Part shown: positions 34,210 to 44,102 of the stretch, piece after piece
Position numbering within the stretch: position 1 is the first letter of the stretch
How the letters are laid out: every line of letters begins with the position of its first letter
Translations under genes and position numbers: made by a program
Source of the DNA: Bradyrhizobium diazoefficiens
GTDB taxonomy: Bacteria > Pseudomonadota > Alphaproteobacteria > Rhizobiales > Xanthobacteraceae
DNA length: 64,000 nucleotides
Direction: 5' to 3'
Assembly: GCF_016616235.1 (NCBI RefSeq)
Contig: NZ_CP067100.1
Location: forward strand, 3,593,001-3,657,000
Notes under the pieces: model-generated
Told to the model about the DNA's origin: nothing
The model's input: only the letters and a program-made list of their open reading frames with translations
The model's database searches: none

Positions 34210-36045
34210 TCAGTTGCGGATGGTGATGCAGGAGATCTCGGCGCGCTTCAGGGCGCGGCAGACGGCTTCGGCCTGGTCGCGCTCGAGCCCGGCGAAGCGG
34301 GCGCGGTAGAGCTTGCGATTGTCCTTGGCGACGACAGGCTCGGTAAACGGATCGGCCTTGCTGAGCAGGCCGCGGGCTGAACTACGTGCGGCGTCGATGC
34401 GCTGCTGGGCTTCGTTCTCGCTCTCGAGCGCGCCGACCTGGACGATCCAGCCGCTGTGGGTGACGACCGGCTTGGTGGCGCTCATGTGGATCGGCTGCGG
34501 CGCCGGATCGGCGGACGCGAGCTTCGGGGCAGCGGGGGCGGCGGCGGTTGCGGCCGGCAGCACCCCGAGGATGCCGTTGCCGGTGCCGAAACCGGCCGGC
34601 TGGCGGGGCATCTCGGCGCGGGCCATCTCTGCCTTCGGCGCCTCGGGCTGGCTCGCGATTTCGGGCTTGTTGATGAGATCGGCGCGGGCGACGACGGCGC
34701 CGGAGGTTTCCGCGACGTCGGAGCGGGACGCAATCGCGCTCGTGACCTGCGGTGCGACCGGAGCCGGGGCGGCGGAGGCGACCTTGATGGCGCCGGCCTT
34801 GACCTGAACGGTCTTGACCCGGACAGGCTTCATCGGCTCGGACGAGCCGGGAATGATCGAGAGCGGCTGGCTCGAGATCACGCCATTGGTGAGGGGGGCC
34901 GGCTCGATCTTGGATTCGGTCGGCCGGACTTCGGGCTTGCTCGCTTCAGGCCTAGGGGCTGGCGGGACCGCGGCAGTTGCCGCGGCAAGCGTCGACAAAC
35001 GTGCAGCCAGGCGAAACGGGGCGCTTTCAGGAGCGGCCGCGGCCTGCGCCTGCGGAGCGGACCGGGCCGGCGGCGTGTCCGACGCGTCGGCGACATCGGC
35101 GGTGGCGTCAGCGCCGTTGCGCTCGGTGACAGCGGCGACTGTGTGAGTGGTCGCGCCCTTCTCGAGATTCTCCGCGAGCAAATTGCGCATGATGGCGTCG
35201 CGCGAGCCGCCACTGCGGCCGCCGAGCACGACGCCGATCAGGTGGCGGTTGCCGCGGCGCATCGAGGTCACGAGGTTGAAGCCGGAGGCGCGGGTATAGC
35301 CGGTCTTGATGCCGTCCACGCCCTCGACGCTGCCGAGCAGGTGATTGTGGTTGCGGATCGACTGTCCGCGCCAATTGAACGTCGTGGTCGCGAAATAGCG
35401 ATAGTAGCGCGGGAAGCGCTCCTGGATGGCGCGACCGAGCGTGGCCTGGTCGCGCGCGGTCGTGACCTGCTCGTCGTTGGGAAGGCCGTTGGCGTTGCGA
35501 TAGACCGTCCTGGACATGCCGAGCGAGCGCGCCTTGCGCGTCATCATCTGGGCGAAGTCGTCCTCGTCGCCGGCGATGGCTTCGGCGATGACCACGGCGG
35601 CGTCGTTGGCGGAGCGGGTGACGAGACCCTTGATTGCGTCCTCGACGCGAATGGTCTGGCCGGCGCGCAGGTTCAGCTTGGTTGGATCCTGATCGGCGGC
35701 GTGCTGCGACACCGGCATCTCGGTGTCGAGCTTCATCTTGCCGGACTCCAGACGCTCGAACAGCAGATAGAGCGTCATGATCTTGGTGAGCGAGGCCGGA
35801 TGGCGGAGGCCGTCGGGGCTGGTGGCCTGGAGCACGGCGCCGGAATTGCCGTCGACGATAATCGACGCGAATTTCGAGCTGGAGCTCTCGGACACGTCGC
35901 GCTGCACCCGGTGGCTCGCGTAGTGGCGGCGGTGGCGCCGCGCCTCGGCTGCGTCGGTGGTGAAGATGATTGCGGTGGTGACTGTAAGAAGCCCGAAAAC
36001 GCCGACCCGCGCCAAGCGCGAGGAAGACAAGCTTTTACGAAGCAT
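34210..36045 (-). CDS. D-alanyl-D-alanine carboxypeptidase (PBP5/6-like) with SPOR domain
   Basis: 611 residues. A hydrophobic N-terminus acts as signal or anchor. The peptidase S11 domain (about 58-310) has all three active-site motifs: S85-L-T-K88 (HPASLTKIM), S145-A-N147 (TRSANDAAVV) and K247-T-G249 (DGIKTGYTRASG). Residues about 330-525 are an Ala/Pro/Thr-rich linker. The C-terminal 80 residues are a SPOR domain (GWIVQVGALESENEAQQRID), which binds denuded glycan at the septum. It trims pentapeptides of peptidoglycan, probably at division sites. Confidence 0.93.
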   Translation of the reverse strand: MLRKSLSSSRLARVGVFGLLTVTTAIIFTTDAAEARRHRRHYASHRVQRDVSESSSSKFASIIVDGNSGAVLQATSPDGLRHPASLTKIMTLYLLFERLESGKMKLDTEMPVSQHAADQDPTKLNLRAGQTIRVEDAIKGLVTRSANDAAVVIAEAIAGDEDDFAQMMTRKARSLGMSRTVYRNANGLPNDEQVTTARDQATLGRAIQERFPRYYRYFATTTFNWRGQSIRNHNHLLGSVEGVDGIKTGYTRASGFNLVTSMRRGNRHLIGVVLGGRSGGSRDAIMRNLLAENLEKGATTHTVAAVTERNGADATADVADASDTPPARSAPQAQAAAAPESAPFRLAARLSTLAAATAAVPPAPRPEASKPEVRPTESKIEPAPLTNGVISSQPLSIIPGSSEPMKPVRVKTVQVKAGAIKVASAAPAPVAPQVTSAIASRSDVAETSGAVVARADLINKPEIASQPEAPKAEMARAEMPRQPAGFGTGNGILGVLPAATAAAPAAPKLASADPAPQPIHMSATKPVVTHSGWIVQVGALESENEAQQRIDAARSSARGLLSKADPFTEPVVAKDNRKLYRARFAGLERDQAEAVCRALKRAEISCITIRN

Positions 36046-36445
36046 GGAACCCCGTCCCCGTTTCTGACTTGATCACCGGCTCGTGAGGCGAAATTGTGCC
36101 CACTGGACCCGGGATCATTACCTGCTCAGGCTGTCCCTCCGCTGGTGTTCGCCACGGGAGACGTTGGGCCTGAGCCGCTGTTCTGGCTAAGGTGATGTTC
36201 TCAAACGGCTTTTGACCGCCTGTGGAAGCTGAACACGTCCAGGGAATCAGGGTAGGGGGCTGCGGTTTCCAAAGGCTTAAGAAATCATTGCGGGAAAGCC
36301 CGGGAATTTCCGCGAGTTGCATCCATTCTTGCATTCACTTTTGTGCGCCGCACAATATTCTTGACATTTTTGTGCATTGCACTAATTGTGGGCAGAGTCA
36401 GGGAGCCGGGGCTTCCCGACGAGAGCCAGGGAAAAGGATTCCGAA
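36046..36445. promoter_or_regulatory. Divergent promoter region with phasin operators
   Basis: The gap between the carboxypeptidase and phasin genes. A canonical -35 TTGACA lies at 36361-36366, with a weak -10 (TAATTG, 36383-36388). Two palindromes bracket it: TTGTGCGCCGCACAA (36341-36355), just upstream, and GTGCATTGCAC (36372-36382), inside the spacer. Repressor binding to the second would block RNA polymerase directly. Phasin genes are known targets of PhaR, so these are inferred PhaR sites. The half nearer the carboxypeptidase showed nothing specific. Confidence 0.65.
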
Positions 36446-36784
36446 ATGTTCAAGGTTGAAGACTTTCAGAACTACGGGAAAGAGCAGTTCGAGCAGTGCG
36501 TTGCCTCCGCGACCTCGGTGCAGCACGGCCTCCAGGCGATTGCCAGCGCCTATGGCGACTACACCAAGAAGTCGTTCGAAGACACCAAGTCCTTCGTCGA
36601 GAAGCTTTCCGGCGTGAAGTCGCTGGACAAGGCCATGGAAGCCCAGACTGATTTCGCCCGTTCCGCCTACGAGACCTTCGTCGCGGAATCGCAGAAGATC
36701 GCCGGCCTCTATAACGACCTCGCCAAGCAGGCGTTCAAGCCGGTCGAGACCATGGTCTCGAAGTTCACCCCGGCCGCCAACTAA
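36446..36784 (+). CDS. Phasin family protein
   Basis: 112 residues from ATG 36446 with AGGGAAAAGGA upstream. An amphipathic, all-helical protein without signal peptide: FQNYGKEQFEQCVASATS, VQHGLQAIASAYGDYTKKSF and TDFARSAYETFVAESQKIA are the phasin_2 pattern. Phasins coat polyhydroxyalkanoate granules and control their size. It has a strong promoter with operator palindromes and its own terminator, typical of an abundantly expressed single gene. Confidence 0.92.
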   Translation: MFKVEDFQNYGKEQFEQCVASATSVQHGLQAIASAYGDYTKKSFEDTKSFVEKLSGVKSLDKAMEAQTDFARSAYETFVAESQKIAGLYNDLAKQAFKPVETMVSKFTPAAN

Positions 36785-36810
36785 GCCTTTCCGGACATCC
36801 CGGAATCAAG

Positions 36811-36838
36811 AAGCCCGGCTGATCCAGCCGGGCTTTTT
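36811..36838 (+). terminator. Terminator of the phasin gene
   Basis: AGCCCGGCT-GATCC-AGCCGGGCT followed by T5, 28 bases after the phasin stop. It also faces the convergent TadG-like gene. Confidence 0.9.
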
Positions 36839-36858
36839 CGTGCCGGCTTCGCCGCGCG

Positions 36859-38241
36859 TCAGCGTGAGACGTGGAGCTTTGAGATCGATGTGCCGATCTG
36901 ATTGAAGGCCGATGCGATCTGGCTCGAACTCGTCAGCATGAAGAACTTGCTCGAGTCGCTCGCGCAGCCTGGCAGGACCGCCGACTGGCCCGCACCGTCC
37001 GTGTCGATCTGAACCGCGTAGATGACGACACCCGAGTTCTTGATGTTGGTGCACAGGGTGCTCATGCGAGAATCAACCTGGGTGCTCGTGCTCGAGAAGT
37101 CGCCATACCAGCGGTCGCCGGTGTTCAAGCCGTCGGTGAACAGCACGATGATGTGTTGATAGGTGTTGCCGGTGGCTGGTTCGGCCGGCGCGTTCAACGG
37201 CGCCTGCTGGAGCAGCGAGAGCCAGCCCCACTGCAACCCGATGGTCTGGTTAGTCGCGCCCTGCGCGGTCATGGCATTGATAGTGTTATTGACCGCGGTC
37301 CAATTGTAGGTCAGCGGGAGGATTGGTGCCGTCGGGCACGATTGATCCTGATCGGCGTAGAAATAGGTGGCGGTTGAGCTGGGAACTGTCGACGAGACGT
37401 CGTAGTTCTGGTCGCGGTCGGTGACGCAGCCGTTCCACAGCGAGGTGTTGATCGTCGGCGTGTGATTCCAATTGTACCCGTGGCCCTTGCACTGCGCCAT
37501 GGTCATCCAGTAACCGCCGCTGCAATACGTCTGCCAAGGGTAGGACGAGTTGGGATAGTTCTTCGGATCCCATTGATCCCAGCGCAGCCAGCTCGCGCTG
37601 ACATTCGACGTGCCAACATTGACGTCGATCTCGAAGGGAACGACGGAAATGTAGACGTCACCAGTATTGACGGCGAGGTTGGACAGCTGGGTTACCAGGC
37701 TCTTGGCCGCGCTCTGCATCGACGTGAGCTTGTTGTAGTTGGCCATCGATCCAGTGTTGTCGAGCACCAGCGCAACGCGCAGCAGGCTAGCTCCCCAGGT
37801 GCTGGTTGAGTTCGCGTTGAAACCGAGATTCGGAAATCCGACGATATTCATGAAATCGGTCGGGATCGAGCCGGATCCCGTGACCTGGACCGTCGCATTG
37901 CTGGTATTGCTTGCCGCGGTATAGCTCGCGGAGACGGACAGCGATTGAGTGCTCTTATTGGTGTACAGGCCGCTGAAATAGCTTTGTGCCTTGGAGTTGA
38001 TCTGCGACGTCGTGATCACGCCTGAGGACAGATCCTTGGAGAGCATCAGGGCGGTGGAATCCAGTGCCGCCTGCATCTGGGTGCGGGCCTGGACCGCGCG
38101 GCTGTAATCTATCGCGGCGCCCACGAAGCCGAGAACTGGGATTAGAGAAATGGCGAAGATCATGGCAATATTGCCTTGCTCCGCGCCCGCGAAGCGGGCG
38201 AGCTGTCGTCCAAGGCGGCTGACAACGGGCAGGCGAAACAT
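36859..38241 (-). CDS. TadG-like pilus/surface assembly protein with VWA domain
   Basis: 460 residues from ATG 38241, preceded by GGGAA. The N-terminal TadE/TadG signature EQGNIAMIFAISLIPVLG is a transmembrane pseudopilin-like helix, followed by AAIDYSRAVQARTQMQAALD. A VWA domain follows with MIDAS VALVLDNTGSM near residue 160 and a later VLFTDGLNTG. The middle of the protein is rich in Trp, Tyr, Asn and Cys (QTYCSGGYWMTMAQC, QDQSCPTAP). No other tad genes adjoin it. It is probably an envelope protein exposed to the periplasm. Confidence 0.8.
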   Translation of the reverse strand: MFRLPVVSRLGRQLARFAGAEQGNIAMIFAISLIPVLGFVGAAIDYSRAVQARTQMQAALDSTALMLSKDLSSGVITTSQINSKAQSYFSGLYTNKSTQSLSVSASYTAASNTSNATVQVTGSGSIPTDFMNIVGFPNLGFNANSTSTWGASLLRVALVLDNTGSMANYNKLTSMQSAAKSLVTQLSNLAVNTGDVYISVVPFEIDVNVGTSNVSASWLRWDQWDPKNYPNSSYPWQTYCSGGYWMTMAQCKGHGYNWNHTPTINTSLWNGCVTDRDQNYDVSSTVPSSTATYFYADQDQSCPTAPILPLTYNWTAVNNTINAMTAQGATNQTIGLQWGWLSLLQQAPLNAPAEPATGNTYQHIIVLFTDGLNTGDRWYGDFSSTSTQVDSRMSTLCTNIKNSGVVIYAVQIDTDGAGQSAVLPGCASDSSKFFMLTSSSQIASAFNQIGTSISKLHVSR

Positions 38242-38724
38242 GACGATTCCCGGAATCTGTGATCTTGCCCGATTTCGCGCCATGGCCTTGAACGGCAGGT
38301 AAATGGGACCGTGGAAAACCGGAGATAACCTGCGCGAAAGGGTCGCCGCTGCGCCAAAGCCGGGTTCCTGGTTAATACTCTCCAGCTGGCGAGCGGAAAT
38401 TTTTGTCAAATCGGTCCGGATTGATTAACCTTGGCCAGGATCGCCCCGACCGGGACTCCAGAACCGTCGCGGCCGCATCGGCCAGACCTTTGCACGCTTG
38501 CGGCGAGCCGGGGGCAGGCCCATATTGCTAGCGAACGATCCGGCTTGGACCGGATCCGTCGGGAGCGGCGATCTAACAAGGCGGCGTGCCTGCGCAAGGC
38601 TCCGAAGGGCGGGGTCGCGCGGCAACCGTCATTCGCTTCCGTGGGGAATTTGAACGCCTGAGCCATGCCGCAATTGACTTCCAGACTCGACCCGTTCGCG
38701 CCAGCTGCCGCCCACGCTCCCAGC
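38242..38724. other. Intergenic region upstream of clpS
   Basis: About 480 bases between the divergent TadG-like gene and clpS (about 420 if clpS starts at 38665). GGTTAAT (38373-38379) and ATTAACC (38425-38431) form a widely spaced inverted pair. No gene, terminator or clear promoter was recognised. Confidence 0.3.
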
Positions 38725-39057
38725 ATGAGCAATGACGAGAACCGTTCGGGCGGGCCGACGGGTCCGAATACCTCGGTCATCACCAAGGTCAAACCGAAGA
38801 CCAAGCGGCCGAACCTGTACCGCGTGCTGATCCTCAACGACGACTACACGCCGATGGAGTTCGTCGTTCACGTGCTGGAGAAGTTCTTCCAGAAGGACGT
38901 CGAGGCCGCGACCAAGATCATGCTGCACGTCCATCATCACGGCATCGGCGAGTGCGGCGTGTTCACCTATGAAATCGCCGAGACCAAGGTGACGCAGGTG
39001 ATGGATTTCGCCCGCAAGCACCAGCATCCGCTGCAATGCGTGATGGAAAAGAAGTAA
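38725..39057 (+). CDS. clpS: ATP-dependent Clp protease adaptor ClpS
   Basis: 110 residues from ATG 38725; a longer frame from ATG 38665 adds 20 Pro/Ala-rich residues and cannot be excluded, as neither start has a good ribosome binding site. The ClpS core is clear: [25 protein letters not shown] (the NDDYT loop that binds the N-degron), [14 protein letters not shown] and the C-terminal [18 protein letters not shown]. ClpS delivers N-end-rule substrates to ClpA, encoded next door. Confidence 0.95.
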   Translation: MSNDENRSGGPTGPNTSVITKVKPKTKRPNLYRVLILNDDYTPMEFVVHVLEKFFQKDVEAATKIMLHVHHHGIGECGVFTYEIAETKVTQVMDFARKHQHPLQCVMEKK

Positions 39058-39353
39058 CCACGCGTTCGAATCCAGGGCAGAGTCCCTTGGATTGGTTCTG
39101 TTCGTGCGGTGTGTGATGCCTGCGCATGCCGCGGCGTGATCCGGCAGATATCAGCGTCGGCGCCAATCCTGCCCAAATGGGTAGTTCTGCCCAAATCGGA
39201 ACGGGTTTTGCATCGAATATGCCGTGCGCGTAATGCCCGTCGAGTCGCGGAACCGGTCTTTCGCCGCGGTCTTGTATAACTATATGTGACAAAGGTTGTT
39301 GTTGCCTGACCGGGCGATGGCGATCATGATGGTGGGGGCCATAGAGGACGCGA
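39058..39353. other. clpS-clpA intergenic region
   Basis: Nearly 300 bases between the two Clp genes, long for an operon. TGCCCAAAT occurs twice with a 17-base period (39171-39179 and 39188-39196), and an AT-rich stretch TATAACTATATG lies at 39276-39287. This suggests that clpA has its own promoter. No gene or terminator was seen. Confidence 0.3.
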
Positions 39354-41762
39354 ATGCCGACTTTTTCCCAAAGCCTTGAACAATCCCTGCATCGTGCGCT
39401 GGCGATCGCAAACGAGCGTCATCACCAATACGCGACGCTCGAGCATCTTTTGCTCTCCTTGATCGACGACTCCGATGCAGCCGCCGTCATGCGCGCCTGT
39501 AGCGTCGATCTCGACAAGCTCCGCACGAGCCTCGTCAACTACCTCGAAACCGAATTCGAAAATCTGGTGACGGATGGCGCCGATGACGCCAAGCCGACAG
39601 CGGGCTTCCAGCGCGTGATCCAGCGCGCGGTGATTCACGTGCAGTCCTCCGGTCGCGAAGAGGTGACCGGTGCGAACGTGCTGATCGCAATCTTTGCCGA
39701 GCGCGAGAGCCATGCCGCGTATTTCCTGCAAGAGCAGGACATGACGCGCTACGATGCCGTCAACTACATCAGCCACGGCATTGCCAAGCGGCCGGGCGTC
39801 TCCGAGGCGCGCCCCGTTCGCGGCGTCGACGAGGAGACCGAGACCAAGGGCAACGAGGACGCCAAGAAGAAGGGCGAGGCGCTCGAGACCTATTGCGTCA
39901 ACCTCAACAAAAAGGCGCGCGACGGCAAGATCGATCCGGTGATCGGACGCAATTCCGAGATCAACCGCGCGATCCAGGTGCTGTGCCGGCGGCAGAAGAA
40001 CAATCCGCTGTTCGTCGGCGAAGCCGGCGTCGGCAAGACCGCGATCGCGGAAGGGCTCGCCAAGCGCATCGTCGACAGCGAGGTGCCGGAGGTTCTGGCG
40101 GCCGCGACCGTGTTCTCGCTCGACATGGGCACGTTGCTCGCGGGCACACGCTATCGCGGCGACTTCGAGGAGCGCCTGAAGCAGGTGCTCAAGGAGCTCG
40201 AGGCCCATCCCAATGCGATCCTGTTCATCGACGAGATCCACACCGTGATTGGTGCCGGTGCAACGTCGGGCGGGGCGATGGATGCCTCGAACCTGCTCAA
40301 GCCCGCGCTCGCCTCGGGCACGATTCGCTGCATGGGCTCGACGACCTATAAGGAATACCGTCAGCACTTCGAGAAGGACCGCGCGCTGGTGCGGCGCTTC
40401 CAGAAGATCGACATCAACGAGCCGACGGTCGAGGACGCCATCGCGATTCTCAAGGGCCTCAAGCCCTACTTCGAGGACTACCACCGGCTCAAGTACACCA
40501 ACGAGGCGATCGAGGCGGCGGTGCAGCTGTCCTCGCGCTACATCCATGACCGCAAGCTGCCGGACAAGGCGATCGACGTGATCGACGAATCCGGCGCGGC
40601 GCAGATGCTAGTGGCCGAGAACAAGCGCAAGAAGACCATCGGCATCAAGGAGATCGAGACCACGATCGCCTCGATGGCGCGGATCCCGCCGAAGAGCGTG
40701 TCGAAGGACGACGCCGAGGTGCTCAAGCATCTCGAGCAGACCCTGAAGCGCACCGTGTTCGGCCAGGACAGGGCGATCGAGTCGCTCGCCGCGTCGATCA
40801 AGCTCGCACGCGCCGGCCTGCGCGAGCCGGAGAAGCCGATCGGCTGCTACCTGTTCTCGGGTCCGACCGGCGTCGGCAAGACCGAGGTCGCCAAGCAGCT
40901 CGCGGCGACGCTCGGCGTCGAGCTGCTGCGCTTCGACATGTCCGAATATATGGAGCGGCACACCGTGTCGCGCCTGATCGGCGCGCCTCCCGGCTATGTC
41001 GGGTTCGACCAGGGCGGCCTGCTCACCGACGGCGTCGACCAGCACCCGCATTGCGTGGTGCTACTCGACGAGATCGAGAAAGCGCATCCCGACCTCTACA
41101 ACGTGCTGCTCCAGATCATGGACCACGGCCGGCTCACCGACCATAACGGCAAGCAGGTCAACTTCCGCAACGTGATCCTGATCATGACCACGAATGCGGG
41201 CGCGGCGGATCTCGCCAAGCAGGCGTTCGGCTTCACGCGCTCGAAGCGGGAAGGCGACGACCACGAGGCGATCAATCGGCAGTTCGCGCCGGAATTCCGC
41301 AACCGTCTCGATGCCATCGTCTCGTTCGGCCATCTCAGCGTCGAGGTGATCGGCACCGTGGTCGAGAAGTTCGTGCTTCAGCTCGAGGCGCAGCTCGGCG
41401 ACCGCGACGTCACCATCGAACTGTCCGAGCCGGCCAAGGCCTGGCTGGTCCAGCACGGTTACGACGAGCAGATGGGCGCGCGCCCCATGGCCCGCGTGAT
41501 CCAGGAGCACATCAAGAAGCCGCTGGCTGACGAGGTGCTGTTCGGCAAGCTCAAGGGCGGCGGCCACGTCCGCGTCGTCCTGGTCAAGGACGAGGCCGAC
41601 GAGACCAAGGAGAAGATCGGCTTCGAGTTCGTCGAGGGCCCGGTCACGCCGAAGCAGGAGAAGCTGCCCGGCGCCCGCAAGCGCCCGCCGGGCAAGTCCA
41701 AGCCGGGTGGCCCCGGCGGCTCGAAGGGGCCGACCTCCAAGGGACCGCTGGTCAAGGCTTGA
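39354..41762 (+). CDS. clpA: ATP-dependent Clp protease ATP-binding subunit ClpA
   Basis: 802 residues. The N-domain (about 1-145) begins [30 protein letters not shown]. The first AAA+ module has Walker [10 protein letters not shown] near residue 222 and Walker B ILFIDEIH. The second has Walker [10 protein letters not shown] near 502, Walker [12 protein letters not shown] and a ClpP-contact loop ([15 protein letters not shown] region). There is no ClpB-type middle coiled coil. The C-terminal 40 residues are a Gly/Lys/Pro-rich tail. It unfolds substrates for ClpP and works with the adaptor ClpS. Confidence 0.97.
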   Translation: MPTFSQSLEQSLHRALAIANERHHQYATLEHLLLSLIDDSDAAAVMRACSVDLDKLRTSLVNYLETEFENLVTDGADDAKPTAGFQRVIQRAVIHVQSSGREEVTGANVLIAIFAERESHAAYFLQEQDMTRYDAVNYISHGIAKRPGVSEARPVRGVDEETETKGNEDAKKKGEALETYCVNLNKKARDGKIDPVIGRNSEINRAIQVLCRRQKNNPLFVGEAGVGKTAIAEGLAKRIVDSEVPEVLAAATVFSLDMGTLLAGTRYRGDFEERLKQVLKELEAHPNAILFIDEIHTVIGAGATSGGAMDASNLLKPALASGTIRCMGSTTYKEYRQHFEKDRALVRRFQKIDINEPTVEDAIAILKGLKPYFEDYHRLKYTNEAIEAAVQLSSRYIHDRKLPDKAIDVIDESGAAQMLVAENKRKKTIGIKEIETTIASMARIPPKSVSKDDAEVLKHLEQTLKRTVFGQDRAIESLAASIKLARAGLREPEKPIGCYLFSGPTGVGKTEVAKQLAATLGVELLRFDMSEYMERHTVSRLIGAPPGYVGFDQGGLLTDGVDQHPHCVVLLDEIEKAHPDLYNVLLQIMDHGRLTDHNGKQVNFRNVILIMTTNAGAADLAKQAFGFTRSKREGDDHEAINRQFAPEFRNRLDAIVSFGHLSVEVIGTVVEKFVLQLEAQLGDRDVTIELSEPAKAWLVQHGYDEQMGARPMARVIQEHIKKPLADEVLFGKLKGGGHVRVVLVKDEADETKEKIGFEFVEGPVTPKQEKLPGARKRPPGKSKPGGPGGSKGPTSKGPLVKA

Positions 41763-41782
41763 TCCGCGTTTGATGAAATCGA

Positions 41783-41813
41783 AAAGGCCGGCTGAACAGC
41801 CGGCCTTTTTCTT
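41783..41813 (+). terminator. Terminator of clpA
   Basis: AAAGGCCGGCTG-AA-CAGCCGGCCTTT followed by a run of T, about 20 bases after the clpA stop. Confidence 0.9.
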
Positions 41814-41835
41814 TGCGTGGCAGTTACCGGTTTCT

Positions 41836-41939
41836 AGAGCATGATCCGGAAAAGTGCGCAGCGGTTTTCCGAAAAGATCATGCTCAAACAACGGCCTAAA
41901 GCGCGATGACGATTCATCCTAATCTCATCGCGCTTTAAG
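41836..41939. repeat. RIME-type palindromic repeat, copy 2
   Basis: Same element as 13343-13441: AGAGCATGATCCGGAAAAG with its inverted partner TTTTCCGAAAAGATCATGCT, then a second palindrome with CGCGATGA/TCATCGCG arms. It lies between clpA and a convergent lipoprotein gene. As in copy 1, its distal end (CTTTAA) provides the TAA stop of the minus-strand gene. Confidence 0.88.
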
Positions 41940-42396
41940 TGCCGGTGTCTGGCGGAGGAGCCGTCGGCGGCCGCGGTTTCTTCGGCGTTGGCGGTCGTGC
42001 GCTGCGGGGAGGCGCTGAGGGCTGCATTGTTACGATGACCGGGTTGGGCTTGTGGTCGGTTGCCGCGCCGGTCGCGGCATCGACGCCCATACCGACCACG
42101 CCGCCGAGCAAGAGATTGCCCGCAAACCCTGCGGCTCCGCTGGTTTGAACGTCCCGGCTGAGCGGGACGACCTGCGGTTCATAGCCCTCCTTCTGGAAGG
42201 TGATCGAGATGTCGGCGTTCCGCTTGACCACCACGGAGCACGGTGTCGTGCAGGTGGTCGGAACCTCCAATCCGCTGACGACGGCTTCCACGCCCGACGG
42301 CGTCGATGAGATGCTGATGTTTTCGGTCGTGCCGCGCGTGACCGATGCGCAGCCGCCCAGCATGACGCTGAGCGCCACAATTCCAAATGAACGCAT
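41935..42396 (-). CDS. Lipoprotein with PEGA-like domain
   Basis: 153 residues from ATG 42396, with AAGGGG eight bases upstream. The lipobox is LGGCAS, so Cys is lipidated. A small beta domain follows (ISISSTPSGVEAVVSGLEVPTTC), resembling PEGA repeats, then a Gly-rich helix (LLLGGVVGMGVDAATGAAT) that may insert in a membrane. The Pro/Thr-rich C-terminus ends inside a RIME repeat. Probably an outer-membrane or envelope lipoprotein; function unknown. Confidence 0.75.
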   Translation of the reverse strand: MRSFGIVALSVMLGGCASVTRGTTENISISSTPSGVEAVVSGLEVPTTCTTPCSVVVKRNADISITFQKEGYEPQVVPLSRDVQTSGAAGFAGNLLLGGVVGMGVDAATGAATDHKPNPVIVTMQPSAPPRSARPPTPKKPRPPTAPPPDTGT

Positions 42397-42523
42397 GAAA
42401 TGCCCCTTGATCCCCGGCGCCAGTGAAGCGCAACCGGAGCGGGAGGGCAATATGTCATTAGCCCAGATAGTTAAGCCACGCACAGGTTGTGCGCGAAGCA
42501 TCAATAGCTTGCGTCTGGCGCGC

Positions 42524-43945
42524 CTAATCCCCCTTCATCCGCTGCCCGTCCTGCACCCGCACATGCTCGGCGCCGCGCGCGCCGGCCGGCGAGAGGCGCA
42601 ACATGCTGAGCAGCGCACCGCATAGCGCAAAGCCGACGCCGGCTAGCAGCGCGATCCTGGTTCCCTCCTGCGGATAGCGGCCGAGAAACAGCGCGACCAG
42701 CGCGGCGCCGACGGTCTGGCCGAGCAGCCGGGCGGTGCCGAGCATGCCGCTGGCGCCGCCGGTGCGCTCGCGCGGGGCGGCTGCGATCATGGTGCGGTTG
42801 TTCGGGGTCTGGAACAGGCCGAAACCGAAGCCGGCCAGCGCCATGCGCCAGGCGATGTCGAAGGCGACGGGCTCGGCCGGTAGCATCGCGAGCGCGGCGA
42901 GCCCGCCGGCGAACAGCAACAGGCCAATGCCGCCGAGCAGGCCGGCCGGGTAGTGTTCGACCAATCGCCCGGCGAGCGGGGCGGCGAACGCCACCGTGAT
43001 CGGCCACGGCGTGATCAGGAGCCCCATATGCACGGCCGAATAGCCGAAGCGGCTTTGCAGGTAGAACGGGATCGCGACGAAGGCGAGCATCTGGGCGCAG
43101 AACGAGGCGATCGAGGTTGCGATCGACAGCGCGAAGATCGGGATCCGCAGCAGATCGACCGGCAGCAGTGGCACGGCCATATGCGTTTCGCGCCAGATCA
43201 GCGCGGTCCCCGCGATCGCCGCGACGGCGAACTCGATCAAGCAGGTGAGCAGTGGCTCGCCGTGGCCGACGCTGTCGACCGCGAAAATGCCGACACCGAA
43301 GGTGACGGCGCTCAGGCCCGCGCTCTGCCAGTCGAACGAATGCGCTGCCAGGCGCGTGTGCGGCAGGCAGCGTGCGCCGAGGACAACCGCGACCGCACCG
43401 ATCGGCACGTTGATCGCGAACAGCCAGGGCCAGCTGCCCACGGCCAGAATGCCCGAGGCCAGCGTCGGTCCGATCGCGGCCGACACCGCCACCACGAGCG
43501 CGTTGCGCGCAATGCCCCGGCCGAGCTGCGCATGCGGATAGGTGAAGCGGACCAGCGCGGTGTTGACGCTCATGATGCCGGCCGCGCCAAAGCCCTGGAC
43601 AATGCGCGCGACCGTCAGCAGCGGCAGCGATTGCGCCACGGCGCAGAGGGCGGAGGCCAGGGTGAACAGTGCAAGTCCCGCCAGATAGACCCGCCGGTAG
43701 CCCACGATCTCGCTGAGCGAGGCCAGCGGCAGCAGCGAGATGGTGATGGCGAGCTGGTAGCCGTTGACGATCCAGATCGAGAAGGCCGGACTCGCCCTGA
43801 GGTCAGTCGCGATCGTCGGCAGCGCCACATTGGCGATGGCGCCGTCGATCACGGACATGGTGATGCCGAGCGCGATGGTGAGAATGGCCCATCGACGCTG
43901 CGGCAAGGGCAGGCCGTCGGCCTGCTCGATCGTGATTGTCGACAT
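42524..43945 (-). CDS. MFS drug/metabolite exporter (DHA2 family)
   Basis: 473 residues from ATG 43945; the longer frame upstream is not protein-like. About 14 transmembrane helices. Motif A appears as LASLSEIVGYRRVYLAG, motif B-like as ARIVQGFGAAGI, motif C-like as SAAIGPTLASGILAV and LAGFGFGLFQTPNNRTM late in the protein. This is the EmrB/QacA layout of proton-coupled exporters. No membrane-fusion partner or regulator adjoins it. Substrate unknown. Confidence 0.9.
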   Translation of the reverse strand: MSTITIEQADGLPLPQRRWAILTIALGITMSVIDGAIANVALPTIATDLRASPAFSIWIVNGYQLAITISLLPLASLSEIVGYRRVYLAGLALFTLASALCAVAQSLPLLTVARIVQGFGAAGIMSVNTALVRFTYPHAQLGRGIARNALVVAVSAAIGPTLASGILAVGSWPWLFAINVPIGAVAVVLGARCLPHTRLAAHSFDWQSAGLSAVTFGVGIFAVDSVGHGEPLLTCLIEFAVAAIAGTALIWRETHMAVPLLPVDLLRIPIFALSIATSIASFCAQMLAFVAIPFYLQSRFGYSAVHMGLLITPWPITVAFAAPLAGRLVEHYPAGLLGGIGLLLFAGGLAALAMLPAEPVAFDIAWRMALAGFGFGLFQTPNNRTMIAAAPRERTGGASGMLGTARLLGQTVGAALVALFLGRYPQEGTRIALLAGVGFALCGALLSMLRLSPAGARGAEHVRVQDGQRMKGD

Positions 43946-44102
43946 TGTCAGCGGTGTCTGGCTTGGCGAATCGAACGTGCCGGTGGCGGAGTATTGCGCC
44001 AACCGGGAAGGATCGCGATGGTTCCGGAGCCCGCCCCTCCGACCTGCACGCGGTCGTGCAACAAGCCGCGACGCCGCGTGCGACGTTTTGCTTCCGAACG
44101 GC

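Noticed and set aside
34456..36072. A 538-residue frame opposite the D,D-carboxypeptidase
   Set aside because: The minus strand carries all three active-site motifs and a SPOR domain; the plus frame is low-complexity Arg/Gly/Asp-rich.
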